Source: Centroberyx gerrardi
Lineage: Eukaryota; Chordata; Actinopteri; Beryciformes; Berycidae
Assembly (NCBI RefSeq): GCF_048128805.1
Contig: NC_136012.1
Span: 27,706,582 to 27,770,581 of the forward strand
DNA: 64,000 bases
Direction of reading: 5' to 3'
The position numbers were made by a program, and so were the translations under genes. Within the stretch, counting starts at the first letter, position 1. Every line of letters begins with the position of its first letter. Shown in pieces: positions 12,231 through 25,000 of the stretch. Below the pieces are notes generated by a model. The model ran no database searches and was not told the origin of the DNA. It saw nothing but the letters and a program-made list of their open reading frames with translations.

Positions 12231-12944
12231 TGAGCGTGAGCTACAGGGCAAAACAATGAGAGCGGCGCTACAGTAGTTCAGCCTATAGCGCTTCATGTTG
12301 TCTGAGAGGTTTTTCAAAAAAAAACGCAAATTTAATCGGGCAACATCCTGAGGGAGAGTAGGTGCAGGAGTCTGGTTGGCTACTAAAACAGTGAAAGTGG
12401 CCGGTGGATTTTTGAATATACCAAAAAAAGCAAATTTCTTGAGCTGGGTGCAGGAGGAAGGAGGGAGAGACGCAGATAGAAAAATAGACTTCGGTTACAC
12501 TTTCATCACACATTTGGATTTTGCTCATATTGCTATCAGATCTTCAAAACCAGATATGTTAGAGGTCAGGATCACATGGTACGGAAGAGGATTAGGCCCA
12601 CGTGTGAAAAATGTATTTGAGCTCTGAGTTTAAAGTCACAATTCTGAGAATAAAGTCAGAATTTTGAGTTTAAAATCACAATTCTGAGATTAAAGTCACA
12701 ATTCTGAGAAAAAAACTTCTGAGAATAAGTCTGACTTTATTCTAAGATTTATCAAGAGACTCACATTTTTCACATTAATCCTCTTTCGCTGTATTGTGAG
12801 CTGAATTCTACACAGTTTTAACACAATCCAGCTACAATGAGCATAAAAACAAAATGAAGAGAAGGAGAAGGATGGAGAAAGTAAAGCAGACACAGATTTA
12901 AAGAACAGTTCAGTCAGGATTATTCTGGTTTTCCAGAATAATTT

Positions 12945-13065
12945 TTCTGAACCAGAGTGGGAGAGTTGATTGCTGTATTTTTGTATTTGGTTCGTTCAGG
13001 TTCACACTGACTAATTGTAAACAAAAGTCACATGACTCACAAGCAGCTTGTTCATTGGACAGAGG
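12945..13065 (-). mobile_element. Fragment of the 14764-15333 MITE family
   Basis: Its sequence (gttcacactgactaattg, then gtcacatgactcacaagcag) matches the reverse complement of about 15160-15265 in the larger element, so it is an inverted, partial copy. Confidence 0.65.
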
Positions 13066-14059
13066 TTGAACCTGTCATCCTGCAGGTTACAGATGTGCAA
13101 CTGGCAACTTTTTCCAGTCATCAAGTCCCATCTTTAATAATCAGGACACTGATGAGGGAAGAAAACACTGGATCTGTCTCATCTGGTTTAATGTGTTTAA
13201 GATCAGATGAGATTCAGGATGTGTGTCTGAGTGTCTGCAGGTTTCAAAAAGCCAAATTTAAGACTTTTGAAGATGTTTTTAAAGCTGCCTGGAATTACAT
13301 TTAAGACAAATTTAACGACCAAAATAAAGAAAGCAAGCTGTCTAAAGCAGCTTGTTTCTGACTGAACAGCTAGTGAAAGTTGTGAAACTATAAACAGGCA
13401 GAATGAGACAAATGACAGCAGGAAATTAACTGTTAAGAAGAAGATGAAGATTGGACTCCTAACTCTGTTCTGGATTCATCTGAGAAACCTGACATTACAT
13501 GGTGAAAAAATAAGGCCTCAATTCACTGAAATTAAGATATTTGAATATTTTTTAAGGTCTTAAATTTAGAGAATATATTTTAGTGCTTTTACAGGTTCAG
13601 GATTTATGCACAGAATTTAATGTGGAGAATTTATTTTGCTGTAAAGAGGAGATTCACTCAAAAATGGAGGTTGATGGGTTTTGTTTTTTTTTTAATTTGA
13701 TTGACTTGCTGTTTCAGTGTCTGTCGCCCTCCAGTGGCTGTTTTACAGTGAGGCTTTATATTCATTTTACTGGTTAAATTACAAAATCACCTCTTAATTA
13801 ATTTGTACAGACTTGTTGTTTATGTAATGATCTTTTATTAATAATGTGTTCAACCTTCTTTTTATGGTTTACTCTTATATTTCCTTGCCTTGCTTTCATT
13901 ATTGCTTTTAGTGCTTGGGAACTATATTATGAAAAGGGCCATGTAAATAAAGATTATTGTTATTATGAATACAAAAGTGTGGTGTTATGTATTTATGCAT
14001 AAAATAACATGCATGTATTAGAATTTAGAATTATAATTAGACTTTATTCCTGCATGAAA

Positions 14060-14480
14060 CCGAACCTGCAGCCTGGTTCTGTCCCTCAGCGCTTTATTAG
14101 CCTCAGTGAATATTTTAATAATTTTTAGCTGCACTCATCTTTCCAGTTTATCATTTCTTTTTAGCTAATTACTCCATAATAGAAGCATAATCCCCCACAT
14201 TCATTAACAAAGGCTGAAAATAAAGTGTCACATCTGCTGCTCCCGGGGCCCTTCAGCAGATATAAACACCTGTGAACCTTTCCTTATTTATTACTGTACA
14301 ATTTCCATTATTATTTTATTACGGCAAAGAGAAGCCATTATAATCGCCGAGTGGGGAATTCAGAAAAAAATTAGCAGGAGCTGCAGGTTTACGCCGGCTG
14401 CTATTTGTGGCAGCGGAGAGGTGTTTCTTCCATCGCATTTGCTTAGAACAAAAAGGTGAAAATTGCACCCTGGGGGGAAC
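14060..14480. promoter_or_regulatory. Second candidate conserved enhancer block
   Basis: About 420 bases of non-repetitive DNA, about 6 kb upstream of emx3, rich in homeodomain-type cores (ctttattagcc, gctaattactcc, cattcattaacaaag) mixed with GC-rich words (ctgctcccggggccc, acgccggctgc). The transition to repeat DNA on both sides is abrupt. Called only on composition, position and motif density. Confidence 0.42.
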
Positions 14481-14763
14481 AGCTTTGAGGGGGAGAAAGG
14501 TGTAGTTACCCTCCATCCTCTCTTTATCTCTCTCTCTTTCTCTCTCTTTCTTTGGCTTGCCCCCAAAAAACCCAATATTATACTATTATACCATCAGTTC
14601 TGGTTTCTAACTGCTGGGACTCCACATGGGAACTGTAATGTGTTTTATGGGAAGAAAGAGCTGCTTTTTTTTTTAAACCAAAGTAGAGAGTTTCTCATTT
14701 TGGAACGACTGATATGTAGCCTACAGTGCTGCAGATAAACAGATAGTGAAATCCTTGTTTCAG

Positions 14764-15333
14764 GCTGCGTTCACACTCATCATGTTCTGATCTGTTCATC
14801 TGAACTCTGCAGTGTTTCCTCCTTCAGTTCAGCTGGTTTGTCCAGGTGAGAACGATGACCTTTGAACTCTGGTGGCACCAAATAACGGCAGCGAGAGTCT
14901 CAGTCCTCTAACAAGAGAACTGCGGTGCGGTTCGTTAATCCAGCCGACTACAGGAAACCACCCCGAGACGCAAGGGATTATGGGTAGAAGGAGACGGATG
15001 CTTGGAAAGCCTAGCAGAACAAAATGAAGTCTGGGCTGATGCTCATATTCAGCTGTTTCTTTGTGTGTTCTTAACTGGTATGAACACCACAGAAGAAGAG
15101 ACAGACAAGTCCATCATGCTGAGATAAAGATACAGAGACTGGAGTCAGATTGGTTTGAAAACTCTGTCCAATCAACAAGCTACTTGTGAGTCATGTGACA
15201 TTTGTTTACAAGTCCTGGTTGGCATGTAATTGGTCAGTGTGAACCTAAATGAACCAAAAACAAAATGCAACAAAGGAGGAAACACTGCAGAGTTCAGATA
15301 AACCGATCAGAACATGGTGGCTTTGAACGCAGC
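14764..15333. mobile_element. MITE with about 60-bp terminal inverted repeats
   Basis: The left end (gctgcgttcacactcatcat, then gttctgatctg and ctctgcagtgtttcctcctt) matches the right end read in reverse. The interior includes gggattatgggtagaaggag. A second partial copy of the interior lies at 24279-24470 and an inverted fragment at 12945-13065. It has no coding capacity. No clean target duplication was seen. Confidence 0.78.
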
Positions 15334-15601
15334 ATAAAGACAGAAACAGTCAAACACACAGTCATCCATACACCAGTCTCTCTCTCTCTCTCTCTCTGAC
15401 AGGATATGTAGAAGAAAAATGACTCTCAGGTTTGTTTTTTGTAGACTCAAAGCTTTATATAAATACTGAATATTGTACAAATACATGGTACCGCTGTATC
15501 TCCTTAAAATAAACATCATGGCTCATATATGGACAGAACGCTCGTTAAAACACATTAAACTGTGGCTGAACACCGAGACCGACACACAGGGAAAAGAGTA
15601 A

Positions 15602-16085
15602 TCTACAGAAGCCTACTGAGGACATAATTCATACATTTTATTTACGCCGTTTTCCATGATAACGGGTTCATTTTCTTTGTTTTCTTGAGATAGAGTTATT
15701 TATGTCATTATCTTGAGATAAAGTAAAGGGCATACAGAAACGTTGTTTTACCGAGATAACAAATTAATTTCTATTGTTCCTCATGATGCTGCTGTAACAG
15801 GTCTGCTGACTGCAATGTCTGGGTTTTGAATAATATGTTTTCCTTTGGGATGTTTGTTCCAAGCAGAAAATCTCACATTCTTCCAAAAAAAAAAAAAAGT
15901 GTTTTCCGAAGATAATAAGATCATTTTCTAATTACCTCGAGAAAACAAAATGTATAATCTGGAGATAATGACAAAAATAACTTGATATATTGAGACAGCA
16001 AAGAAAATAATCTCGTTATGACTGGAAAACTGCGTAATTAAAATGTATGAATATACAGTATGTCCTCAGTGGGCTTCCATAGTAA
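15602..16085. mobile_element. MITE with long inverted repeats
   Basis: The left arm (aagcctactgaggacata, then cattttatttacg and gttttccatgataacg) is matched in reverse by the right arm ending near 16083 (cagtatgtcctcagtgggct). The arms are about 150 bases each and include repeated 'gagataa' words. There is no open frame of note. Confidence 0.72.
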
Positions 16086-19000
16086 GCAACCCTCTGTAGT
16101 CTGAACAGAACAGAATAAATAGTCGAGAACTGTAACAGAAAACCGTTTCCTGTTTAAACCCTCCAGGATCTGAAGTTCTCAGGTTTCCACGCTCACTTGG
16201 AAATCCAACTCAAGGCCTTTTCAAGGACTTTCCAGGTTTTGTTCGCAGTTCAAGGATTCAAAATCGGCATGTTTTGGTGGTAAAGACATGGCATTAATCA
16301 GAACTGGACATCATAGAGTTTCATTTTTACTCCTGATGTGTTGAAATCCTTCATGTTAAACCTGCAGATCTCCATCACAGGGTTTTCCTCAAAGATCTGA
16401 GGCACACTGATGAATTTGGGTGATGTATTTTCATTTTTTTTTCATGCCATAAATAAAAGTTGAAAAGCAGATTCTTAGTTTTATTAACAGTCTGCATGTC
16501 AGGGTTGATTTTTTTGGCTTTTTTTTTTTAACTGCAGACTAGTTGACAATCGCAGATTTTGTCATTTCTTTTGCAGTGTGTGATGGGATTAATTGAAATA
16601 GTGAGTAAACCCTGGGTGGGTCTGTGATCCTGTAGTGGAAACCTGTTTGAAACACAAGGACAGAAATGCTACTGTAAAACATAAACGCTGCAGACAAACT
16701 GTAGAGGGCGCTGCTGTGGTTTAGAAACAGGAGCCTGGTGTGGAATATCTGGAGAGCGGTTGGGTACCGGTGGGTAGGAGGGACAAGCCGCCATGTTGGA
16801 AGAACGACTAAAGACACCTCCTCATCCCTGATGAAACAAAGAAAATGCCTAATGCGTGAGCACTTCTTCTTCTTTTTGCCTCAAATGTAAAGCCATAGGC
16901 CCCCCTATAATATGAAAAAAGAAAATGGATCTTACATATTTATTCTAAAGCCAAAGCTTTGTATAAAGACTGAATATTATATATTTGCATGGTACCATTA
17001 AGTTGTGTATTGCTAAAATAAAACTCTGACCATAACCAAAACTGACCATGTCTTTGTTTAAAACACGCATATTAAACCATGACTGCTGTCTATGAAACCA
17101 TAACCAACAGCCACAGTTAGTCTTCACCTAACTCATAATGGCACTTTTAACACTCCGTACTAATAGAACCATATAACCTGCCACAATACAGAAACTAGGC
17201 ACTTTCTTTGTGTTGCCAGGGAGGAAGAGGCCATTTTTTTTTGTTATCTCTATGTGTTTTGTATATACTTGTACAACACCTTGGTTGAAACCTGTTGTTT
17301 TTAAGTGTGCTTTATAAATAAAGCAAACTTGAACTTCATAAACCCATATGGGCCAAACCCTCGCCTCTGTGTCATCAATAGATGAAAAAGGTAAAATTTA
17401 AAAATAATAAATATCAACAATTGCCAATTTCAGCCTTCAAAAACCTGTATCAGTCAAACCCTAGTGGTGCTGTCTCTCATAACCACTGGTATCCACAATG
17501 GTCTCCAAACACTGGTTTTGAATGTTTTTTATCGCAGCGTCCAGATTGACGGAGCTTCCTCAAATGCCACACTGGCCATGAAACCCTGAAGCTTGGTTTG
17601 AGATCCAGTCACTTCTGAATGCAAGTCAGGCAGCTAAGAAGCAGTTCACTGATAAAAGATTAAAAAAAAATATATAATCTAAATAAAATGATGAAATAAA
17701 ATAAAATACATCAACAGAATATTTCTCCAATATAAATACATTCCCATCTGTTTTTCCTCTGAGATGCAAACTCTGGGTTTGAGGTCGTTCAGCAAGTTTA
17801 CCGCTCAGACTTTGGGACTACAGGCACCGGCACCATCATCATCATCATCATCATCCTCCTCCTCCTCCTCTTTTTGATCATCATCAACCTTGTCATAGTC
17901 ATGGTTACCATCCAGACCTGGGTCAAATAGGAGTTGTAAATATTTTTTTTCATGTGTATGGGATACAGGATGTGTGAGGTTTGCCGCATCAAGAAAATTC
18001 AGATATTTGTGGGAAAATATATTGCATTGACTTTCAAATACTTTTCTAGTTCTGTCTAAACCACAGAACTTGAATGTATAGAACGGTCATTTCCATTCAA
18101 ATCAACGGTCCCTGGCGGTCGGAGCGGCGGCCATTTTGCTCGGACTAGCTTCTGTATGAAGCGACTCACAGCAAGTCACTGAGCTGAGAGGTTTTACAGC
18201 AAGAACCAAAGCAGCTTCTCTGTCTCCTTGCTGCCATGGATTGCTAACATGCTAATGTTGACTAGAAGAGCTAGAGAGAGAAGTCCAGTCTGTCCCCACT
18301 TCCTGATCCATATTTGGGACAAACATCGTCCTTCCAGCAGGAAATGACTGGTAGGGAAAAGGGGGAATTTCAGAGGTATGGGTCTTCTCTTTAATGTTCA
18401 TCTCACAGATCCCCCCCTTCACTGCTGTTTTGGATGTCTGGGTAAATCTTTGTCTGCGGCTGCTAAGTTAAATCTACTGTGTCTTCTACTGTCAGTAGAT
18501 AAGGAGCGTCTGCTACAGTTCAGTTCAGTCCAGCCTGGTTCGGCTCGGTTTGGCTCAGTTACTTTGTAGAGAGACACGGAAACAATCCAGTTACGAGAAG
18601 ACTTTCAGTCTAAACTGAGATCTCCACCATTTGAAAAAAAATCTTTCTACAATTAAACTTTGACTGCTGGTATGACAGTAAAGCACATGATGGGATACTA
18701 TTAAGGTCTGTAGTCATCTTTAGACTTTTTCTTACAAAACATATCTGTTTTTGAGGAATCATCTGTCTTTTCGAAATACTGACTGATGAATTTCAGGTTT
18801 TTATATTTTTTTCAACATGGATATATGGTGTTTTGAACTGAAACTGCCTATTGATGTATGACATTTATATGGCAGACAGATACTAAACGTAATGAGGCAT
18901 GCTCCTCTACTCTCTCTGCTAAATTTGCACAAGCCCAGAGTGAAAAAATACTTTAAGTCTGCATACAGTCCAAGTCAACAAGTACCAATAAACTCTTACA

Positions 19001-20332
19001 GCTCCGGTTGTCTTAGTTCAGTTTAGCCTGGTTTGGTTTGGCTCAGTATGGTGTGAACGGGCCATGTAACAGTCCAAGTCCATCTGCTCTGGTAAGACAG
19101 TTTGGTCTTTCTCAGGTCAATTTAGCCGAGTTTCTCAGTTTAGTGTGGAAGGGGCGAGTCGGGTGGGGAAAGACCAGCAGCCACCGCCAAACGCTGATCA
19201 ATTCTGTCTTTGTTAACTTCTGATTCCCCGCTGCCCAGTCTGACAGGCAAGCAACTGTCATGTGGAGGTTTTAGTCCATTTTTATATTCTAGCTGGCTTG
19301 TAAAACAGTGAAATCAGCTGGCGATTTTTGAGGAGTACCTGCCACTGCAGCCGAAGGAAAGTTTAGTTTGTGTTGCTGGTTGCTGCCTGTAATCCTCGAT
19401 GGCATTAAAGCACCCATGAAATTAACTCCCATTCCTTTTACTTCGTGGAAAATGTGCATCTTCCATGGTGACCTCATGCTGCACCAGGAGGCCTAAATAT
19501 AAATTCCTAACCAATAAAACCATCAGATTTTTGAACTGTCCCGCCCCTCTGCACCCCTCCCAACTGCCTTTCTCTCCCTGACTCATATTCCATTGGTTTA
19601 GACTTTTGAATGATCCCTCGCTGCATTATGTGCCGCCCCAACATCCTGTTTCAACAGGAAATGCATCAAATCAAGGAAGTAAAGATGCTATTTCATGGGG
19701 TCTTTAAGCACCGTCTCCTTTTTCCTCTGGTTACGCCCACCACGGTTACATCCTGGTTCTGTTCGGCGCGGTCAGTCGGCTGGTTTGTAGAGGGGGGGTT
19801 AATCATCAGCGCCTGTCTGTCTGTCTGTCTGTTGGTACCAGTAAAAAAGCATCATGGCAGCCAGCTCTTGCCACAGTGTCCAGATAACTTCATTGCTGCT
19901 GCTCCGCTCAGTTCAGCCACATTTGGTTTGAATGGAGAGAATTTCGGTTGCACGTCTGCAGCTTCTCTCTTCTTTTTCCTCTTTGTTTTTTTTCCCCTCG
20001 CTGTTGCACGTTCCCGACGTCGCTGAGAGCTTAGCAGGTTTTCACAGCGCTAGAAGTAAAAAAAAAAAAATACTTTGACTTTTAGCTGAAGAGCGCTGGG
20101 ATTCGAACAGGTTTTCAATAGTCGCTTAGTAAGAACTAGAACCACGACCAGCGCTTCCCACAAGCATCCGTTTAGCACTGCTAGCTAAAAATAAACTAAT
20201 GGACACATGGGTTCAATTGTTCGTTTCCCTCCGTCCAGCAGACGACAAGGCGTTTAGGTCTTGGGTGACTTTTTTTTTTTTTTTTTTGGTTCCCACCGGT
20301 CAGTCCCGTCTCCGCCGCCCGTCCTGCGCCCG
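16086..20332. other. Intergenic DNA and probable b4galt7 3' UTR
   Basis: No protein-coding exon recognised. The part next to 20333 should include the b4galt7 3' UTR (minus), but I could not place a convincing AATAAA within the first kilobase. 16950-17035 is a diverged second copy of 15440-15540 (ccaaagctttgtataaagac versus ctcaaagctttatataaata). Simple repeats occur at 17825-17870 (cat/cct). Confidence 0.5.
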
Positions 20333-21979
20333 TCAGGCCAGCAGGCACCAGGGCGTCTCCGTCTGGTCACAGTCCAGTTTGATGTTGACGACGGTGCAGG
20401 GAGCGCCGCTGATGGTCACATCCTGTCTGGACTCCACCTGGTAACCAAGGTTAGTCAACCCGCCCTCCGGATCCACCTTAAACTGCTCCTACAGGGAGGA
20501 GGGAGGGAGGGAGGGAGGAAGAAAGAAAGAAAGAAGAGATTTAAACAGTTCAAACAGTTTTTTTTAAATCAACAGGTTTTGAAAAGTTACCTCTTGCTGC
20601 CATTTGGAGCCGCTCACGTGCAAAGTTGCCCAATGCCACTTTAACACTTTCTAGTGTTGACACTGGTGGTTATTTTCTCTATTTACGTTATGTTAAATAA
20701 ATGCTCTCTCCTTACTTACATTCTGTTTTTCTTTGCTGCATCCAGTTAATATTTTGCTGCTCCAACAACTCAGTTTCTCCGTGGGATCATTAAAGTTTCA
20801 TCTCGTCTTCTACAGAATAATTTGGACACCCTGCCAAAAACTGAGCATTTCACTGTGGTCGTGTGAAGAACTTGTAACTCTAATTTTGGTGATTTTTATG
20901 TTTTCACTTCACTTGTTTAAAAACCCATTGGAAAGCCATTGGATAAAGCAAAAAAATGAATTTGTCACCAAGCTAAAAACAAAGCTGATGACATTTTGAA
21001 GGTTTTCACACGACAGCGACAACTAGCTTAGTTTTATCAGGGAAGAAGCGATAACGTTACGATCTTTACTTTAGTTGTCTTCCAACATGGTGGCCTGTCC
21101 CTTTTACGTTGCTGACCGCTCTCCATGCAACATGTGACCGGCCTGTTTGATATAAATTTTATTTTATTATAAACATGTATAACTATCTGAAAGCACATAC
21201 CTGTTTCTGTGCTGCTACTCTCTTCTGGTCCCTCTTCCTCCAGGCCGGGTCGTGGATGTGCCGGAAGGTTTCATATCCTGTCTTTATTCCGCTGGGTCTG
21301 AACAGCTGCCGAGAGAACAGACCGGATTAATAGGAATCAATAATACTGATCAGGAATACTACTGATGAGTGATTTAGCTGATTATCCACTGGAGATGAAC
21401 TAAAGTAGCTGGTGGCCGGTTCAGATCCCTGACTGCCAGGGAAGCATCTGGGGAAGAGACTGAAAAGCTCAACCTGTTCTGCTGAGGTTCCCTTCAGCAA
21501 GGCAGCAGACTCAGACTTCAGACCTGCAGAGGTCTTTACCTGTAGTTCAGCTTTCCTCAGTCTTCTGTAGAACTCGTCGTCTTCTCTGCCCCAACCCCAG
21601 AACCGGTTCGACATGCCGTTACACTGCAGAGAGAGAGGAACAACTGATATTTACACTCTGTTATGCAGCCGATACAATACAGCCTTCTTTCTATGTCTAA
21701 CATTGTATTTTAGCAGTGTGTTTTCAATCATTTTGCATTAGCACTGTACAACTAAACTTAATAAAACAATACTTAAACTAATCCTAACCCAATCCAACTG
21801 TTATCTTACCTAACCTAACCAAACAACAGAAAGTTAAAAGGCAAAAATTTTCAGCAAGCATTAAAGGGATAGCCAACTAAAATAAGCAATTTCTCATTAA
21901 AACGTTTTTTAGCCATTGTTGGTGTAAAAAACAACATGAAAGTGTGAGAATCTGAAGTTCTTTCTACTCTGAGAAAAGC

Positions 21980-22010
<31 letters not shown>

Positions 22011-25000
22011 CCTCTCCCTCTCCCTCTCCCTCTCTCTCTCCCTCTCTCCCTCTCTCCCCCTCTCTCCCCCTCTCTCCCCCTCTCTCCCTCTCTCTCCCTC
22101 CCGTCCCCGGACCCTGTAAATCCACAAGAACCCGGTCACAGCAGATCCGTACCATGTGGTAGTGCTTCTTGGTGAGCAGCAGGATGCCGCCCACGTAGGT
22201 CTTGTAGTGGTAGAGCGGGTGCAGCTCGGGCGACGCCACGTGGAACGGCCCGTCCTCGGGGAAGCCGTAGTCCAGCGCGTCGTTCAGCGGCAGCAGGTCC
22301 ACGTCGTGCATCGCCAGGTAGTCCGTGTCGTTCCCGCTCTCCATGTAGCCCACGTTGATCAGAGACGCTCGGTTGAACCTGGAGCCAGGAAAACACTTTC
22401 TTTAATCTCCCCTCAGCTCGGATTTCTCTGAATTTCCTTTCCCCAGCACTTCTTTATCAGCCATGATCTTTCTATGGTCACAAGACTTTACTCCATCTAT
22501 TGTCAGGGAGCTGTGAGTTTAATACTACTTACTATAATATTTTCAGTTGAGTTTTATTAAAGTTACCTCAAGATTTATATCAACCTAAAAAGACAGGTAA
22601 ACTCTTCCTGCCAGGCTCAGAACAAAAATCGCCTTGAAAATTTATAAAATGGCTGTGAAATCAAAAATGAGGAGGCAAAAAAATGCACCCAATAATTAGG
22701 AATATCCTTTTTTTGCATTTCACCCTGTTCACATGTTTTCATTGAGTTGTCCTGTAGTCACAGGTGAATTTGACTACTGTCCCCTGTGGGCCACCATAGG
22801 TGAGTTGTGGGAGTCTGTGACTGGGCAAGTCTTTCCAGTGCATTCTGGGAGAGAAAAATGTATCGTTTTTTGATCAAAAAACAAGCGAGTTCGCAGCCTG
22901 AAGCAGCAGAAACTGTTGGCACCATGCAGCCAGCAGGAGGAGAAAACACCGACCAACACAAACCACTGAGTCAACACAAAATACCAAAAAACAATATGGT
23001 GAAAAAACAGATAGTAGAGGGAGGAAGAAGGACCGGTTAGGGACAGAGAGGCTTCTGGAAGGCCTGCTGCCAGTTTCCAGCAGTGGGAACGAAGTTAAAA
23101 CATGTTTATTTGCTTTATATTCAATGCAAATGTACTTAATAGTTCCCCCAAAAGCACCAAAATGTCCCTAAAAAGCAGATCAAGGGGACAAAACATGCCA
23201 TATGAAACAAAAGGTAACTTCCTAGCCTGCTTCCTGCAAATAAACATTTGGGGAAAGTGATTTTATTTGGATCCCCCCCCTCCCTTCCCCCTCACCTGTA
23301 GTGATCCACCTGGTTGATGATGAAGATCCTGTGGCGGATCTTCTTCTTGCTGAGGTAGGCGTGCATGAAGGGGACGAACACCAGCAGCTCCTCGAAGCGC
23401 TCCCTGAACGGGACGATGAGGGCCAGTTTGTGAGGCCCCCAGGTCGGGTCGTCCGCCGCGGACGCCTGACTGTCCGCCGGGCAGGGAGGCGGCGGCGGCG
23501 GCGGCGGCTGCTGATGCTGCGGGAGGCGGCCGCCCTCCAGCCCCGCGCCGGACATTTCCCCCGAACAGCTGAGCTGCAGCCAGAGCAGAGAGACGAGCAC
23601 CAGCACCATGCAGAGACCGAACAGCTTGTAGACCGTACACTTCCCCGACAGGAACCTGCAACACACACGCAATAGGGACGGGACGATATATCGCAATTGA
23701 ATATATCGTAATACAAAACTGTGACAGTACTTATGTTGTGTCAGGAACATGAATGGTGATATCAGCTCCATGTTATTCTGCTGTCAGGAACATGAATGGT
23801 GATATCAGCTCCATGTTATTCTGCTGTCAGGAACATGAATGGTGATATCAGCTCCATGTTATTCTGCTGTAGTAATCACTAACGAGACTCTTGACCATCA
23901 CAGTTCCACAAGCTCTCCATCCAAATTATATTATTGTCACTTTGTAATGACATTTTTAAATTGTTGTTTACATTCTAGCAGCCAATGGCATCGCTAGAAA
24001 GATTTGTGTCTCAGAAATAAACAGAATTCTACACAGTCAGACTTTGTCATGAACCCCATATCACGTATCGAATCGTATCGTGAGATAAACAGATCGCCCA
24101 TCATTCATTTCATTAAATTTAACTCATATTTAAAGAGGTAATCCACAAGATTCTTAACTGTTTACTTTGCTGTTGCTGCCAAGTGCTCATTGCTGCGGTG
24201 TTTTCTGTATTTTGTATTTTTGTCTTCATCTGTACCGAAAGTAATGTGTACCAACTACAGAAAACGACCGCAAAACGTAAGGGATTATGGGTAGAAGGAG
24301 ACGGATGTGGTTCTTCATGCTTGGAAAGTCTAGCAGAACAAAATGAAGTCTGGATTGATGCTCATATTCAGCTATTTCTTCATGTGTTCTTAACTGGTAT
24401 GAACACCACAGAAGAAGAGACAGACAAGTCCGTCATGTTAGATAAAGTTACAGAGACTGGAGTCAGATGACAGGCGACCAAAACTGTTGTTAACCAAAAC
24501 ATAACAAGGACAGGTGAGTTTTTGTTGGGAAACACAAATACAAACTGGAGAAGAAACTGACATGCAGAGCTGTGAGAACACACACTCCATCTTCATCTTC
24601 ATCTTCATCATCATCATCATCACTGGCAGTAAGGAGGCTTCAGCAACAGGTCTAGTAGTTAGTACTGGTAGGCTACTGGTGATTCATGCATCCAGACTAC
24701 AACCAAAACAAATGTCGCTGATGAATTGGTCTATTTTACAGGCTAACCTAATAACATCATTTGTTATATTTTTAAATATTTTTATGCTGCACATAGCCTA
24801 TTTACACATTTTAATTTATTTTCATATTTTTCAGTCATATTTCTTTGTCTCAGTATGCACTACTGCTATTTTTTTGCACATCCTCATAATGCTGTAGGCT
24901 AATTCATATATTTTCAAACTTTTCATTCATATATTTTTACTCATGATATTCCAAGGTGGTAATTGTCAGTTGCATTATGTGTAATACCAACCCAATTGTT

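Noticed and set aside
13728-13745. CTCF-like site cgccctccagtggc
   Set aside because: Two or more core mismatches, and the same wording occurs in common fish repeats.
22156-22431. 91-codon plus-strand open frame
   Set aside because: Antisense of b4galt7 exon 3, which carries the HDVD catalytic motif on minus.
23301-23675. 124-codon plus-strand open frame rich in Arg
   Set aside because: Antisense shadow of GC-rich b4galt7 exon 2; the minus strand encodes the recognisable enzyme.
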